Counted from the stretch's first letter, positions 1-10,405 are shown. The stretch is 64,000 nucleotides of DNA from Strongylocentrotus droebachiensis (GCA_035222895.1 JAVYIG010000170.1:62001-126000), one strand, 5' to 3'. Numbers and translations: made by a program. Notes: generated by a model not told the origin, from the letters alone.

Positions 1-43
1 TCCTGAAAAGGACTCTTGGTGTAGTCTTGAAAAAACCATAGAC

Positions 44-144
44 GAAAGACTTTATGCATGGCTGATTGTCAACGAAACGGAATTAAGTCTTTTGTCAACT
101 CTGTTTGTTGCTACGACAGGCAGCCACTGAAAACGAACTCGTTT
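44..144. repeat. Right arm of an intron-5 foldback element (left arm absent)
   Basis: It matches the right arm of the 197-bp foldbacks at 17263-17459 and 38908-39104, ending in the same GAACTCGT. Bases 1-43 do not show the complementary left arm, so this copy has only one arm or is interrupted at the window edge. Confidence 0.6.
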
Positions 145-432
145 GATAAAATTATGGAAATGCAAGCACTACTTTAAACAAACAGAACTTTGTCATTCCT
201 TGCTTTTTTTGCTGATTGAGGTGTCTTATGAAAGGGCAGAAACTCAACTTTCTAGAAATGTGATTTTCTCTGTGAAATTCAGATACTGTCCGCCAAATGA
301 CTTTTTGGTTTCCTCTCTTCAAATTTATTTTAATCACTCATGCGTGAAATATGCATCATATGAGTTGCATCAAATGAAAGAGGAGGATCTAAGCTTTCTA
401 AATATGTGTTATTTAATGATTATAAATGTGAC

Positions 433-745
433 TAATGCTATAGTCACATTACCCAAAAGTAGCCTGCTCGGCGGCCGAGCGGCGAGTTTTTAACCAATTT
501 TGCCCGGCGACTGGCCGGCCACCGAGCGGCGGCCGCCCAGGCACCGCTCGTTTTTAGGGCATCGCTCGGTCGCCGCTGAAGTTTTAGCGCGGAGTTAAAA
601 TTTGGGCGGCGCCTGCTCACTTTTCACTCGCCGCCCAAAATACGCTCGGTGCCTGGGCGGTCGCCGCCCGGGCACCGACCTAATCGCTGGGCGATGCCTA
701 ATTCCAGCAGCGACCGAGCAGTGCTGATTTGTGACCATAGCTTTA
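433..745. mobile_element. GC-rich foldback MITE, copy A
   Basis: It is a very GC-rich, largely self-complementary block in AT-rich DNA. The left end reads TAATGCTATAGTCACA and the right end TGTGACCATAGCTTTA, which are inverted copies of each other; the interior repeats GGCGGCCG- and CGCTCGG-like words in both orientations. A second copy lies at 14360-14692. The paralogous intron-5 sites in gene 2 (about 17750) and gene 3 (about 39380) are uninterrupted, so this copy inserted after the units separated. Both ends abut TA, which would fit a TA target duplication. Confidence 0.75.
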
Positions 746-852
746 GTTATGATAAAACATCTATAATTCTCGGTTTCGTTTTTTCTGGGACGCACATTAT
801 ATTGAGTGAAAATACGTTAATATCATCTGCGAAAATGTAAGTTTTGTTCGCA

Positions 853-940
853 GATGATGCAATAACCATATCATTCATATAAACAGTAAGGGACCTAAAA
901 TGGAGCCTTGTGGTACTCCGCACTTAACGTTCACCTCTCC
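853..940 (-). mobile_element. LINE reverse-transcriptase fragment in gene 1 intron 8
   Basis: Read on the minus strand, 929 to 882 encodes [16 protein letters not shown], the conserved CPQGS/GVPQGS..GPLLF block of non-LTR reverse transcriptases. It is the same insertion as those at 23714-24705 and 42250-43140, here cut down by the deletion that joined intron 5 to intron 8. It has no coding capacity of its own. Confidence 0.75.
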
Positions 941-958
941 TCCCTCTTTCTTTCTCAC

Positions 959-963
<5 letters not shown>

Positions 964-992
<29 letters not shown>
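964..992. repeat. CT dinucleotide tract before exon 9
   Basis: A pure (TC)n run about 60 bases before exon 9 of gene 1. Equivalent tracts sit at the same place in genes 2 and 3. Confidence 0.9.
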
Positions 993-995
<3 letters not shown>

Positions 996-1050
996 AGTTC
1001 AAGTATGTTATCATAGAACATTGCTTTCACTTTATCTTCTATACATGTAG

Positions 1051-1253
1051 GTGCCAGCAAAAACAGGTGTACCCAGGACTATCAGGGCACAGATCCGCTG
1101 AGTGAACCCGAAAACAGCGGCTCCAAGGCTTTCCTGCAGGGCTTTGGTTCAAACCTCAAACTCTTCATTGATTTCCACGCCTATGGCCAGTACTGGCTCT
1201 ACCCATGGGGTTACACCAGGAGAACCGTTGCACAACCAGATAGAGACGATCAG
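1051..1253 (+). CDS. Gene 1 exon 9 (pseudogene)
   Basis: 203 bases, phase 1 at the start and 0 at the end. It keeps the disulfide cysteine and the [15 protein letters not shown] segment with the zinc-binding His. It differs from gene 2 early in the exon (SKNRCTQ and TDPL in place of SNQKCAQ and TEAL). Confidence 0.85.
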
Positions 1254-1355
1254 GTATGACTTCAAGAGGTCTGGTAACGCTTGGAAATTGTTTGTGGCTT
1301 TCTCATTCCTTTTCTAAGAGTTTGATTGAAAGGAAGTGATGGTATGTACCCTTAA

Positions 1356-2089
1356 CCCTAATAAGGCCGGGCTATTTGAAGTCTTACTACGATCTAAGAT
1401 CTCGGCCGTGAAACGGCCGATCTCCGCGAAAATTTGCACGCATGTCAAGTGAAGTGTATAGAGCAATATGATAATTTCAATTTTTTGAAAAAAATCCCTC
1501 ATTTGCATATTTATGGTAATTTATGCAAATAACGTCATAAAATCACATTTTTACCCATAAATCCTATATTATTCATATTTAAGCATTCTTTTTCACTACA
1601 TATATGCATTAGACCATTTGGAACAATAATACCAAAAAAAAATCGGAAGAGCCAGCTTATTCCTTATGTTATCTCTTGTTTTGATAATTTCTTATGTATT
1701 TCATTGTTTTTTTAACTTATTTATGTTATTGTTTTTTTTGTTTTTTCATTTCTTCCTACAATTTAACTATTTTGACTCCCAAAACAACCACCTAAACTTT
1801 AAACAAGACCCAATAACCAATGTTTGATCTATTTTTAGGAAAAATGACATTTCCATATGTTTTGTACACAAATCACAAAAATGAGCGATTCTCGGGCTGA
1901 CATGCAAAGACAAAAGGTCACGTGACCTTGTAACTATAGGTCCGATTTTTTTTTTTTTTTTTTAAAGATGCGCAAGACTATAAAGAAAAAAGTCAGCGAG
2001 CGGCGAGGCGCCATCCATATGCGTTCTCGAACAATCAGAAAAATCGTGGAGGGGGGGGCCATAATGCCCCCCCCCCGGCCTTATTAGGG
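1356..2089. mobile_element. TTAA-flanked inverted-repeat element (piggyBac-like MITE) in gene 1 intron 9
   Basis: The left end is TTAA then CCCTAATAAGGCCGGG; the right end is CCCGGCCTTATTAGGG then TTAA. A TTAA target duplication with ends starting CCC is the pattern of the piggyBac superfamily. The 734-bp body has no transposase-like reading frame. Introns 9 of genes 2 and 3 lack it. Confidence 0.75.
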
Positions 2090-2603
2090 TTAAAGGATGG
2101 CTCTTCAAATGCCCTACATTATGACAAGAAAAATAATGAAAAGTTATGCCATGAGAGCCCTATACCCAAGTCTTTCTTCATTCCATCAAGATTGAGTCAT
2201 TTTCTTATCAATTTGATGATTCTGAAACCTCACTTTATACATCAGTTCCTATATACTATTATAATAAACAACCTTTCCAAAGGGATTGCAGATACTTATT
2301 AGTTATGCTGTTTCCGTTAAAATAAAAAATGCTAAATAAACACAATATTAAGATAGAATCACATAAGTTAGAAATAGAGAGAAGATACATGGAATAGGAA
2401 AGAAGATTGGAGAAAAACAGAATTAAAGTAATTTTCTTTAAAATACTAATTTTCCTCAGCAAACTTCCATTTGAGCTTATAATTAATTACTTTAATATAA
2501 TATGAAATACTATGCTGTCATTTCCACCACAAGTAACTCGTCTGATAGACAAGGGGCTTCAGTTTCGGTATCATTACAGGGGGGTTTGTTTCATTTATTT
2601 TAG

Positions 2604-2688
2604 AAAGCTCTAGCCACAGCAGTCGAGAACTCAATCACCTCGGTCCATGGCAAAGACTATTTTGTCGGCGAATCAGGACCTGATATGT
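2604..2688 (+). CDS. Gene 1 exon 10 (pseudogene)
   Basis: 85 bases encoding [17 protein letters not shown] and then [11 protein letters not shown], with the first base of the catalytic Tyr codon. The protein is the same as gene 2 exon 10. Confidence 0.85.
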
Positions 2689-3439
2689 GTAAGTATATTG
2701 TTTCCATAGAAGAAGAAAAAAGTTTTTACAATTCTGTAAGTGTCATTTCGTCTGAACGCATCAATTAATCTCTGTCATCTGATTATTCCGATTCTTAATG
2801 ACACTTCTTGATAAAAAATAATCGTCCCTTTAGCAAATGAGTAAAAAGTGATTGCAGCAGCCTGCCATTTGAATGTTTTTTTAGGAGAAATATGGCAACA
2901 CATCGATACATTGAATCATCATCAACAGCTATCATGATCATCGTCATCAGAATTATAATTATAATTGCTTGAAAAAGTGCAAAATTATGAGAAGTTCGAG
3001 GCAAATAAATGATCATCATCAAGTGTGATGATTAAGAATATGTTCCTTTATACTCGTAGCATGATATCATGAAAACAATAATTGTACAATATAAATCTTC
3101 ATGACATTTTTGTTATCATCGTCAGCTTAAAGTAGATATTCATTGATTTTAAAAAACTAACTCTATATTCATTTTTGCAAAATTGAAACTTTGATTCGAC
3201 AAGGTTATCAAAATTCAATGCTTTGAAACATTCGAAGTGATGATTATTATAAATAACAAAACGCTTAAATACAGCCCCGGCATAGAACTTGAAGAGCTCT
3301 CCAAACGCTGCTGAGATGTGTGAGATCACAGTACGGACACGATTTGCACAAGCAGACGATGTCCCATGACATCTCACACATTTTCAGTGCCTGTGTTTTC
3401 ATCTTCTCTTGAGTTCTTTCTTTTACTTCACTACCGTCA

Positions 3440-3485
3440 GGCTAAATGTATAATCTATTTGATTTGATTTGATTTGATTTGATTT
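3440..3485. repeat. Short ATTTG tandem run
   Basis: About eight tandem GATTT/ATTTG pentamers in gene 1 intron 10. Introns 10 of genes 2 and 3 show no counterpart. Confidence 0.7.
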
Positions 3486-4508
3486 CTGCATTTTTTCCAA
3501 ACAAAATATAACTGAATACATGTAACAAAGAACATATAAATGTAAGGTATAATACAACATAAACAAACAATAATTTCTTCATGTCAAAATATTTGTTTAC
3601 ATAATATATATACATATAATACCGAAACTTATAGTTTCCATAACATATTATCATAAATTTAAAGTATTATCCGAACTATTCTGTTGGAAAAGTTCAGGAG
3701 AACGCAATCATAAGCAAAGCTTGACAAGGATGGCGGCCTCACTCTAAACCCCGCACATGGTTTTATTTTGATGACAAATGCAGCGATACAAAAATAAAGG
3801 AATCTGTCGCTTGTAAACAAAATAAGACGCCATTGTATATTCAAATGCCGTCCTTAATATCATTCCAGGGGTTTTTCAATTTGAAAGTCTGGTTTCTTTG
3901 ATTGTTAATTAACCCCTATCCTGTGTATTTACAAGCAAAAGATTTTAGTTATCAGAATCGGGTCATATCCCCTTTTGAATGGTTTGACATGCCATTATAT
4001 TTATATACACTAAACTGATTATAATTTGACAAATAATAGCTTTGCAATGGTGTTCATTTTTATGGGATGTCGTCTGCTTGGGCAGTATTGGTCCATATAG
4101 TGACGTCATTAAAACATCGTTATTTTCCGGCGAATCTCTCGTATATCCCAGCTGCTTTGGAGGTGGTTGTATTTGCATTTTTATAAATGACCCGATATGT
4201 AGTTGACCTAAAACTTGTACGATGGCCATCTGTTAGCTTACCAGTTTCTAGTGATACATTAGTTGACATATTTGTGATTTTCTTTGAATTTCACCTTTAA
4301 GGCTCAAAAAAGAAAAAAGGCATTCAAGGAATACATTTCTACCAGATACCAATTTACTAGTACTAAACATGGATAGAGTGGCCGGAGGATTATTAGTGCC
4401 TGGCTGGGAGTCGCATTGCGAATCATGTTATCCACAGTCGAGTGACGTATCCAATTTGCCACGTCACCCCTACATTATCACTATTTAAATATCAATATCT
4501 AATCTCAG

Positions 4509-4699
4509 ACCCTGCAACAGGTGCGAGCGAAGACTTTGGATACGGCTCCCTGGGTGTGAAGTACTCCTACGTCGTGGAGCTGAGGGATGAGGGCACCTTT
4601 GGGTTCTCGCTCCCCGCCTACCAGATCCAGCCCGTCGGTGATGAGATCTTCGCCGGTATGAAGACACTCGGCCAGCAGCTCGTTGCCGAGTATGCTTAG
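4509..4699 (+). CDS. Gene 1 exon 11 (pseudogene, stop codon)
   Basis: 191 bases ending at TAG. It has [12 protein letters not shown] followed by the catalytic-Glu segment [12 protein letters not shown]. It differs from gene 2 by Ser for Glu after GF and by Val for Thr in the QIQP-containing segment. Confidence 0.88.
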
Positions 4700-4922
4700 T
4701 GAGGGACGATTGTGACTATGACTACCACAACGACCACGGTGCATGGGGGGGGGGGGGGGGCGGGGCGGAATATTTTGTCTATTTGTTTTTTTGGGGGAAA
4801 TATTTCAGAAATTCGTAAATCTTGAAAGTGGTTGGTTTGGCATAATCGTTAACGTGGGCTTTGATGGGAATAAAGACAACAATGAATGAATAGAGTACAA
4901 TTGTCATGTAAAATATTGAGAC

Positions 4923-4928
4923 AATAAA
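4923..4928 (+). terminator. Candidate poly(A) signal AATAAA, gene 1
   Basis: It lies 224 bases after the stop. The same signal stands at the equivalent place after gene 2 (27046) and gene 3 (45499). Confidence 0.55.
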
Positions 4929-4984
4929 TATCATTACAAAATAAAACATTTTGGTGACTGAAATGATTGCCTTTGCATTCAGAC

Positions 4985-5735
4985 AAGTCAAAATGAGAGA
5001 TGCCAGCTGGTGACGATTTTGATGATGTTGATGATAGTGGCGGTGATGATGATGATAATGATGACAATAGTGAAGATGACCATGATGATAATGATTAAGA
5101 CGATGAAGATGGTTATGATGTTGACGATAGTGGCAATTAATAACAATGACAATGAGGATGATGATTAAAGTAGTTATGGTCATGATCATGACTATGACAA
5201 CACTGGTGATTATGATGTGGTGATAATGAAAGGGGTGAGGGAAATGATGATGAAGGGGAAAAGAAGAAGAAGAAGAAGAAAATAAGAAACGGATGATGAT
5301 GATGATCGATGTTGATGATGGCTATGAAAAGATAATAACGATCATTATCATATTAATGTAAATTAGGATGATATTGATGAAGATAATAATCGTCATGATT
5401 AAGATGATGAAGGAGATGGTGGTGATGATGGTGATGATGATGAAGATAATAAAGATGATCATGATCATGATCATGTCACTGACTATGAGGATGATGGTGA
5501 TGAATATAATGATAGTCGTGATTAAGATGAAGATTTAGGTGATGATGAAAGAGATGATGGTGATGATGGTGATGATGTTGATGGTGATTGTCGTGACGAT
5601 CGATGGTGTTAATGATGAAGATAATAAAGATGATAATGTTTATGAGAGTGGTGGTGATGGTGACGACGATAATGATGATGGTGATATAATGGAGAAAAAA
5701 GCCATGATGCTGATATATTGCAGATGGCGATGCTA
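4985..5735. repeat. GAT/ATG-rich microsatellite array, spacer 1-2
   Basis: A long imperfect GAT trinucleotide region with interspersed TTATGATG words. Equivalent arrays follow genes 2 and 3. The apparent Met/Asp-rich or His-rich reading frames across it are repeat artefacts. Confidence 0.9.
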
Positions 5736-6125
5736 ATTAATGCGTTTTTGTCATGAATATGTTTTAGGGACGTTAATAGAAGGCTGCAAAGAAAAAAATG
5801 AAGGTACCCCGTGCGTTCTTTTATGCTAGCTTATCCCTCTAAACCCTAGCAATATTATCTTTATCAGTTGAGTCTTCAAATATTTATAAAATGCTGGAAA
5901 TTAAAACAACTGTAATGTTTTATGCCTGATAATGCTCAGTAATACGTTGACGATTTTCACTTCACCAGTCTATACAAATGTTAATGAACTTTGTGGAGAC
6001 AAAAAAACAGGGAGTCGTGACAACAGTATTGACGCATTACAGCTGTTCAATTTCCGCAAGAGATATACGTTTTTGAGAGTTCAAAGGGCGTCAACTCTGT
6101 ATAAAGTGATATGAGCTCAGGCAAG

Positions 6126-6262
6126 TACGCAGGGGGTGTTTGGGGGTTAACCCCCCCCTACAATTTTTGTTTTAAAAAAAACCAACTGAGCGAAATATCG
6201 GTCGGCACGATTTTCAAATTTCGGGGGGCAAACAAAAAAGAAGAAAAAAATGTTGCTCAGCA
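6126..6262. mobile_element. Truncated copy of the 246-bp hAT-like MITE
   Basis: It aligns with the left half of 28432-28677 (GTACGCAGGGGGTGTTTGGG and onward) and then stops matching at about 6262, where the rearranged block 6262-8397 begins. The right end is missing. Confidence 0.65.
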
Positions 6263-6425
6263 TACATATATCGTTTTCTGATCAAGAATGAAACATTCTT
6301 AGTCTTCTCAGATAAATTGCCCGTTTCTTCTCCTCCTTGGTAATGTTTACAAATATGGGATCTTCAACAAATGTTTAACTTCGTCACAAGCTCCAAAAAC
6401 TCACGCTGTCTTAATATTGCCATTC

Positions 6426-6571
6426 CATCTCTCTCTCTCTCGCTATCTCTCTCTCTCTCTCTCTCTCTCTTTATCTTTTTTCCTCTCTGTTTCTTATTCT
6501 TTTCCTCTCTGTTTCTTCTTCTTCTCCTTCTTTTTCTTCATCTTCTTCTTCTTCTTCTTCTTCTTCATCTT

Positions 6572-6602
<31 letters not shown>

Positions 6603-6680
6603 TCCTATATCCTTCTTCCTTTTCTCCACCTTCTCCTCCTCCTCTTTCGTCTTCTTCTCCCGGTCATGCATAACATGTGT
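6426..6680. repeat. CT and CTT microsatellite
   Basis: A (TC)n run followed by (TTC)n and CTCCTC-rich sequence. The long Ser/Leu- and Phe-rich frames across it are not genes. Confidence 0.9.
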
Positions 6681-7315
6681 TGCAGGTGACGTGCCCTTTT
6701 AACCTCAACAATGCTCAACATTTTGTTCCGCGGAAACTTTAAGTGATGACGCTGAAACGGAGTGTGTCCAAAATTTGTCAACATAAATATGCGGCGACCG
6801 CCGAAAGGCAAGATCTGTATGTATATATAAGAAATGTAATTTCATTAGTACGTTCTCATTACGAAATTGTACTAGCTTGAGTTCTTGCACTTTATCGTGT
6901 TGAGTTCGTGAAAAGGGTCGATTGGTGCCGGGTTCGCACAAAGTGGCACTGTTTACAGTCATTATAATGAGCCAAACTCGTATTTCGTTTTAGTTTCACT
7001 TTAAGAGTTTTGTTATTGTAGACCTGTTGACTTGCAGACGTGTTCTCCCAGAGACTGTGTAATTAGAAACACTCATCATGTGCATGAAAATATTAAAATA
7101 TGCATGTGATGCTTAGAAACGTGCGCAAAATCAAACATTAACTAAACAAGTTCTTGCACGTCCACATTTTTTTAAAGAGAATTACAAATCAATTTACAAA
7201 GTGCGTCAGCCAGAATTCGATGCACGTCTCTACTTTACACTGACAACTAGTTACGACCTTAAATCTTGTCCGACATAGCAACAGTTGTTGTAAGCAACCT
7301 GCACTATGACTGTTT

Positions 7316-7944
7316 AAGTATGATAATTCTAAGCTAACATCAGTAAATTTAATAGTTCGACAGTGTGTCCTTCGGGTCTCTAAGTGCAAATACTTTTACC
7401 TATTCATTCAGCTTAGCGGAGACTGAAGAATTGACTATTAATGAAAGTTGTTCTCTGAATACGGTCTATTATCCAGAAACCTATGTAGCAGTAAGTTGTA
7501 CAGTTCAAAACGTGATTTAGAAGGGTTTGTTTGTTCTTAGATGAGATTTGAAAAACCATGAAATATAGCGCTGCATATTAACTTTTGCCGTCTTATATAA
7601 AAACCTTGCCTATTATTTTAACACAGTGCCTTTTGAAATAATATACTTTAGATTAACCCGACAAAATGAGACCCCGTCAAAGGAGTGATACCACCTTTAA
7701 TTATGAATGCTTTTAAGATTGGCAGATGCGTCCTTTATACTATCTCTTTGCACACGAATCCCTAGTAATGCATCCACTGACGTGGCACCTCCTTCTTATC
7801 TCATAAATCAATTATTAATACGTCATCATATTGCCTCACGATGATTATGCATATTATATCAAATCATCGCCTGTCTGATCAGAATCATTTTCGCGCCAAC
7901 ATTGCAAGGGAGAACTCAATCTTGGCTAGATATCGGTCATCATC
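7316..7944 (+). promoter_or_regulatory. Orphan copy of the gene 4 upstream region
   Basis: It aligns nearly base for base with 49216-49841, the 5' flank of gene 4. Both share AATTTAATAGTTCG, TTAGCGGAGACTGAAGAAT, TGTTTGTTCTTAGATGAGAT, GCACACGAATCCCTA and CATTTTCGCGCCAACATT. It leads into an orphan first exon. Confidence 0.8.
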
Positions 7945-7989
7945 ATGAAGATCGGTCTTTTCTTCGTTGCCGTCTGCGTTTTCTTCTGA
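7945..7989 (+). pseudogene. Orphan first exon of a gene-4-type carboxypeptidase
   Basis: The ATG and the next codons read MKIGLFFVAVCVFF and then TGA. The first 11-12 codons match the gene 4 signal peptide (MKIGLFFAAVCVAA). Homology stops after GTCTGCGT at about 7980, before the donor site, and the sequence becomes CT-rich and then intron-3-like. It cannot make an enzyme. Confidence 0.8.
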
Positions 7990-8167
7990 TTCTTTTTTCC
8001 TCTGTACGGCCATGCATTATGGTTTAAGGCATGGCCACCCAGAGGATTACTTTTCTGTTGGGGATCGGGGGAAATGCAATTAATGATTGATAATTTATTG
8101 CATTTTCTTCGTTTTTTTTTGGGGGGGGGGCTGCCCCCTACCCTAGCCCCCGATGCGTACAGCCATG

Positions 8168-8308
8168 ATTCAGTGGCAAAGCAATGGCCTCGTAATTATG
8201 AGGCCCCATGATCAAAACCGCGTCGATGTGCTATATAAGTACCCTTTTGTGAGGCATTTATCCTCATTGTTGTCAGTTATGACTTAAGGACGTAGGTCCC
8301 CTAGTTGA
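8168..8308 (+). repeat. tRNA-like SINE candidate, copy 1
   Basis: It has a box-A-like TGGCAAAGCAATGG and a box-B-like ATCAAAACC separated by a GGCCT..AGGCC stem, as in a tRNA-derived promoter. Its flanks match those of the copies at 15248 and 36901, so it arrived with duplicated DNA and not as an independent insertion. Confidence 0.45.
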
Positions 8309-8469
8309 TAAGCCTAGATGCATACACATGCTTTAGCAGTCACGCAAAATAAACACTTGCAAATTATTATTCAATAAAAAAATCTGAGAATGTATACTAT
8401 TATCTAGATCTATTAGGAACAAATCATTGTCAAAATCATTACATAAATTGGAGTAAAAAAAAAATATTC

Positions 8470-10300
8470 CACCTTTATGACCAACAGTGTATATCAAGAA
8501 CCATTTCAATTTATTAACTATTGCTATAGCAATCTCCTGGTAGTACAAACATCGGTGAAATACCGAGCAAGAAAATAAATTTGTATTCAGTAGTTTTAGC
8601 ACTTTCAATGAAAGTCCCTTTCTCCGTTCTTTCAATGGTGTTAGGCAGCTTCAAATCGTTAATTTAGACACTTTTGTTAGGCCAATTGAAACTTGTTTTT
8701 CACATTATCAAGCCTGTGTATGTGTAATGATCATACACAAGAATCACAAGACCTGGAATGAAGTGCTTTACAGATTGTTGTATTGTGCGAGGGGGCGGAG
8801 CGACCGAGCTCTAGAGAAACCCATAGCCAAATTATTGTATAAATCTGTGGTATGTATTGAAAATGAAGAGGGCCTGTAACCCCAGGCCCCCCCCCCGTAG
8901 TAGTATATACCTAAGTAATGAAATTCAAACACAACACAATCGCAAGGAATTTCAAAGAACTATACTCTCAATGTCATATCGTAGCGTTCTTTAGAATCGG
9001 AGTGATACTCCGATGTGATACTGCTCTGTCCGCATATTTCAAAGGTGACACTAACCTTTTAATGGTGGTTGGGACATGCAGTAATATAATTTATGATACT
9101 GTTAGGCCTATACAGGGCGTATAAAAAAAGTGTACCCAACTTTGGTAGCTCCTAATTAAAAAGTGACAATCAACATGACTTTGACATTTATTTAATCATG
9201 AAGCGTAACTTGTTTTCTGTCCAATGATACCCTATTTATACTATTTCTGCCACGGTTGATTGAGCACTAGGGTCTTTAAACAGTTTGGTCATAATCGCCC
9301 TGTATACCAAGTTTGGGCTTATGAAATGAATATGCATGTGCTTCGTTGGTCTTAAATCATTTAAAAGTTAACTTATGCCTCATGCTTCCGTGCTTCATTG
9401 TTTAAAATGATGCATTGTATCTAGGCTTTCACATAACCTTGTTTCAATCCCTAGGATAAGCTTTAATTATTTTGAACAGCCTACTAACTTCTTGATTCAT
9501 GATATCTAAGTTCTCTCCAGTCACTTGTCCGCTGCGCCATTTCACACGCGTAAGGAAAATAAGGTGTTTATATCGAATAGCGAATGAAAACTCAAAAGTT
9601 ACTAAACCCAAATGAATTAAAGAACACATAATGATAAGTATCCAAGAAATTAACGGTAGACTTTCATAAAAAAAGATAAACTCCCAAATAAATGTTATCC
9701 ATTTTATATCACTCAAATGAGAAGGATTACCTTAAACAAGGGATGCGAATGAATTCAAGATTGTAATCATCATAACGGAGAGATATTTCCTTGAGCTTGA
9801 GTTAATTTTAACTCCATTTATCTTCATCTGCCTTATAGTCAATATTAATAAGGGAGCAACTGTTGATGGAATGAGTTACCCACATATAATGGCTTTTAAC
9901 CGACATTCATTGCTTTCAGCCCAAATTTGGTACAAGAGGATTTTGACAATACTTTTTGAAAAGCCTGCTGCTCAGTCATCCGTGGCAGCGCAATTATGAA
10001 TATGGTATCATTAGACAGGGTATCAGTTACCCTTTAACTTAAAATATGATTCTAGGTTACATAGGTTGTAACATTTTAATTAGAAGTTATATTAAAGTTT
10101 GGTACACTTCTTTTTAAATGCGCACTGTCTATGTTGATTTGGGCCGAAAAGTTCGATGCCTCACTCGCTTGGCATATAGATTTTTTAAAATAATAATTAA
10201 TCTTTCCTTGTAGACAATAGCGTTCAGCAGATGGTCATAATCTATAGATAAAAACAAAACTGTCACTGATTGGTTAGCTAGGCTGACGTCGTAATCAAAA
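8470..10300 (+). other. 5' flank of gene 2, no gene seen
   Basis: It aligns closely with 28790-30820 upstream of gene 3, apart from the foldback at 29298 that is absent here. I see no reading frame of interest. Most of this flank may be old repeat; any enhancer content cannot be judged from one species. Confidence 0.6.
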
Positions 10301-10301
10301 A

Positions 10302-10350
10302 ATAGATCTATACTTCACACACTGTTACAGTGTGTAAAGTATAGATCTAT
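10302..10350. repeat. 49-bp near-perfect palindrome at the gene 2 promoter
   Basis: ATAGATCTATACTT at the left pairs with AAGTATAGATCTAT at the right around a CACTGTTACAGTG centre. Only the bases symmetric about CTTCA/TAAAG mismatch. It abuts and overlaps the candidate TATA box. The gene 3 promoter has unrelated sequence in the same interval. Confidence 0.85.
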
Positions 10351-10354
10351 AAAT
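10348..10354 (+). promoter_or_regulatory. Candidate TATA box, gene 2 (TATAAAT)
   Basis: TATAAAT lies 58 bases before the start codon, followed by GATCAAGGCCACTTCTGATA. The same box and following sequence occur at 30838 before gene 3. Confidence 0.6.
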
Positions 10355-10405
10355 GATCAAGGCCACTTCTGATACTGGTTATTTTTCGACACATCGTTGA
10401 TCAGA

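Larger units (their letters stand above)
1051..4699 (+). pseudogene. Gene 1: damaged M14 procarboxypeptidase, 3' part only
   Basis: Three exons correspond to exons 9 (1051-1253), 10 (2604-2688) and 11 (4509-4699) of the neighbouring carboxypeptidase genes, with intact reading frame and canonical GT-AG splice sites. They encode the third zinc ligand (DFHAYGQ), the Tyr248-equivalent and the catalytic glutamate (VVELRDEG). The DNA before exon 9 is intron 8 sequence only back to about 795; upstream of that it is intron 5 sequence. Exons 6-8, which carry the HxxE zinc motif, the MWRK arginine and the LNRN pair, are therefore missing. Splicing exon 5 straight to exon 9 would join phase 0 to phase 1 and shift the frame. 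I infer a pseudogene. Exons 1-5 would lie before the window. A misassembly could mimic this deletion. Confidence 0.8.
1..6260 (+). repeat. Partial tandem duplication unit (gene 1 and its downstream spacer)
   Basis: This stretch aligns by eye, in order, with parts of the gene 2 and gene 3 units: intron 5 (1-about 795 with 17400-17815 and 39040-39440), intron 8 (about 795-1050 with 24540-24945), exons 9-11, the GAT-rich 3' spacer and the start of the hAT-like element near 6120. Alignment breaks at about 6260. The unit starts before the window, so its length is unknown. Confidence 0.8.
6262..8397. other. Extra block found only in spacer 1-2
   Basis: The matching spacer between genes 2 and 3 passes directly from the hAT-like element to TATCTAGATCTATTAGG. 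Here about 2.1 kb intervenes: a CT/CTT repeat, about 600 bases I do not recognise (6690-7315), a gene-4-type promoter and first exon (7316-7989), and intron-3-type DNA (about 8010-8397). Confidence 0.7.

Noticed and set aside
875..1060. Minus-strand frame with a reverse-transcriptase-like end as a gene
   Set aside because: Only the GVPQGS..GPLLF block is real; the rest of the frame is a CT repeat and exon 9 antisense. It is a LINE scrap.
4485..4744. Minus-strand frames opposite exon 11 (also at 26632-26925, 45069-45338, 61795-62010)
   Set aside because: They are antisense shadows of a conserved coding exon, with no independent support.
6371..6689. Ser/Leu- and Phe-rich frames as small membrane proteins
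   Set aside because: They are translations of CT and CTT microsatellites, in several frames at once. The same applies to 18687-18961, 40327-40611, 52677-53143 and 60129-60703.
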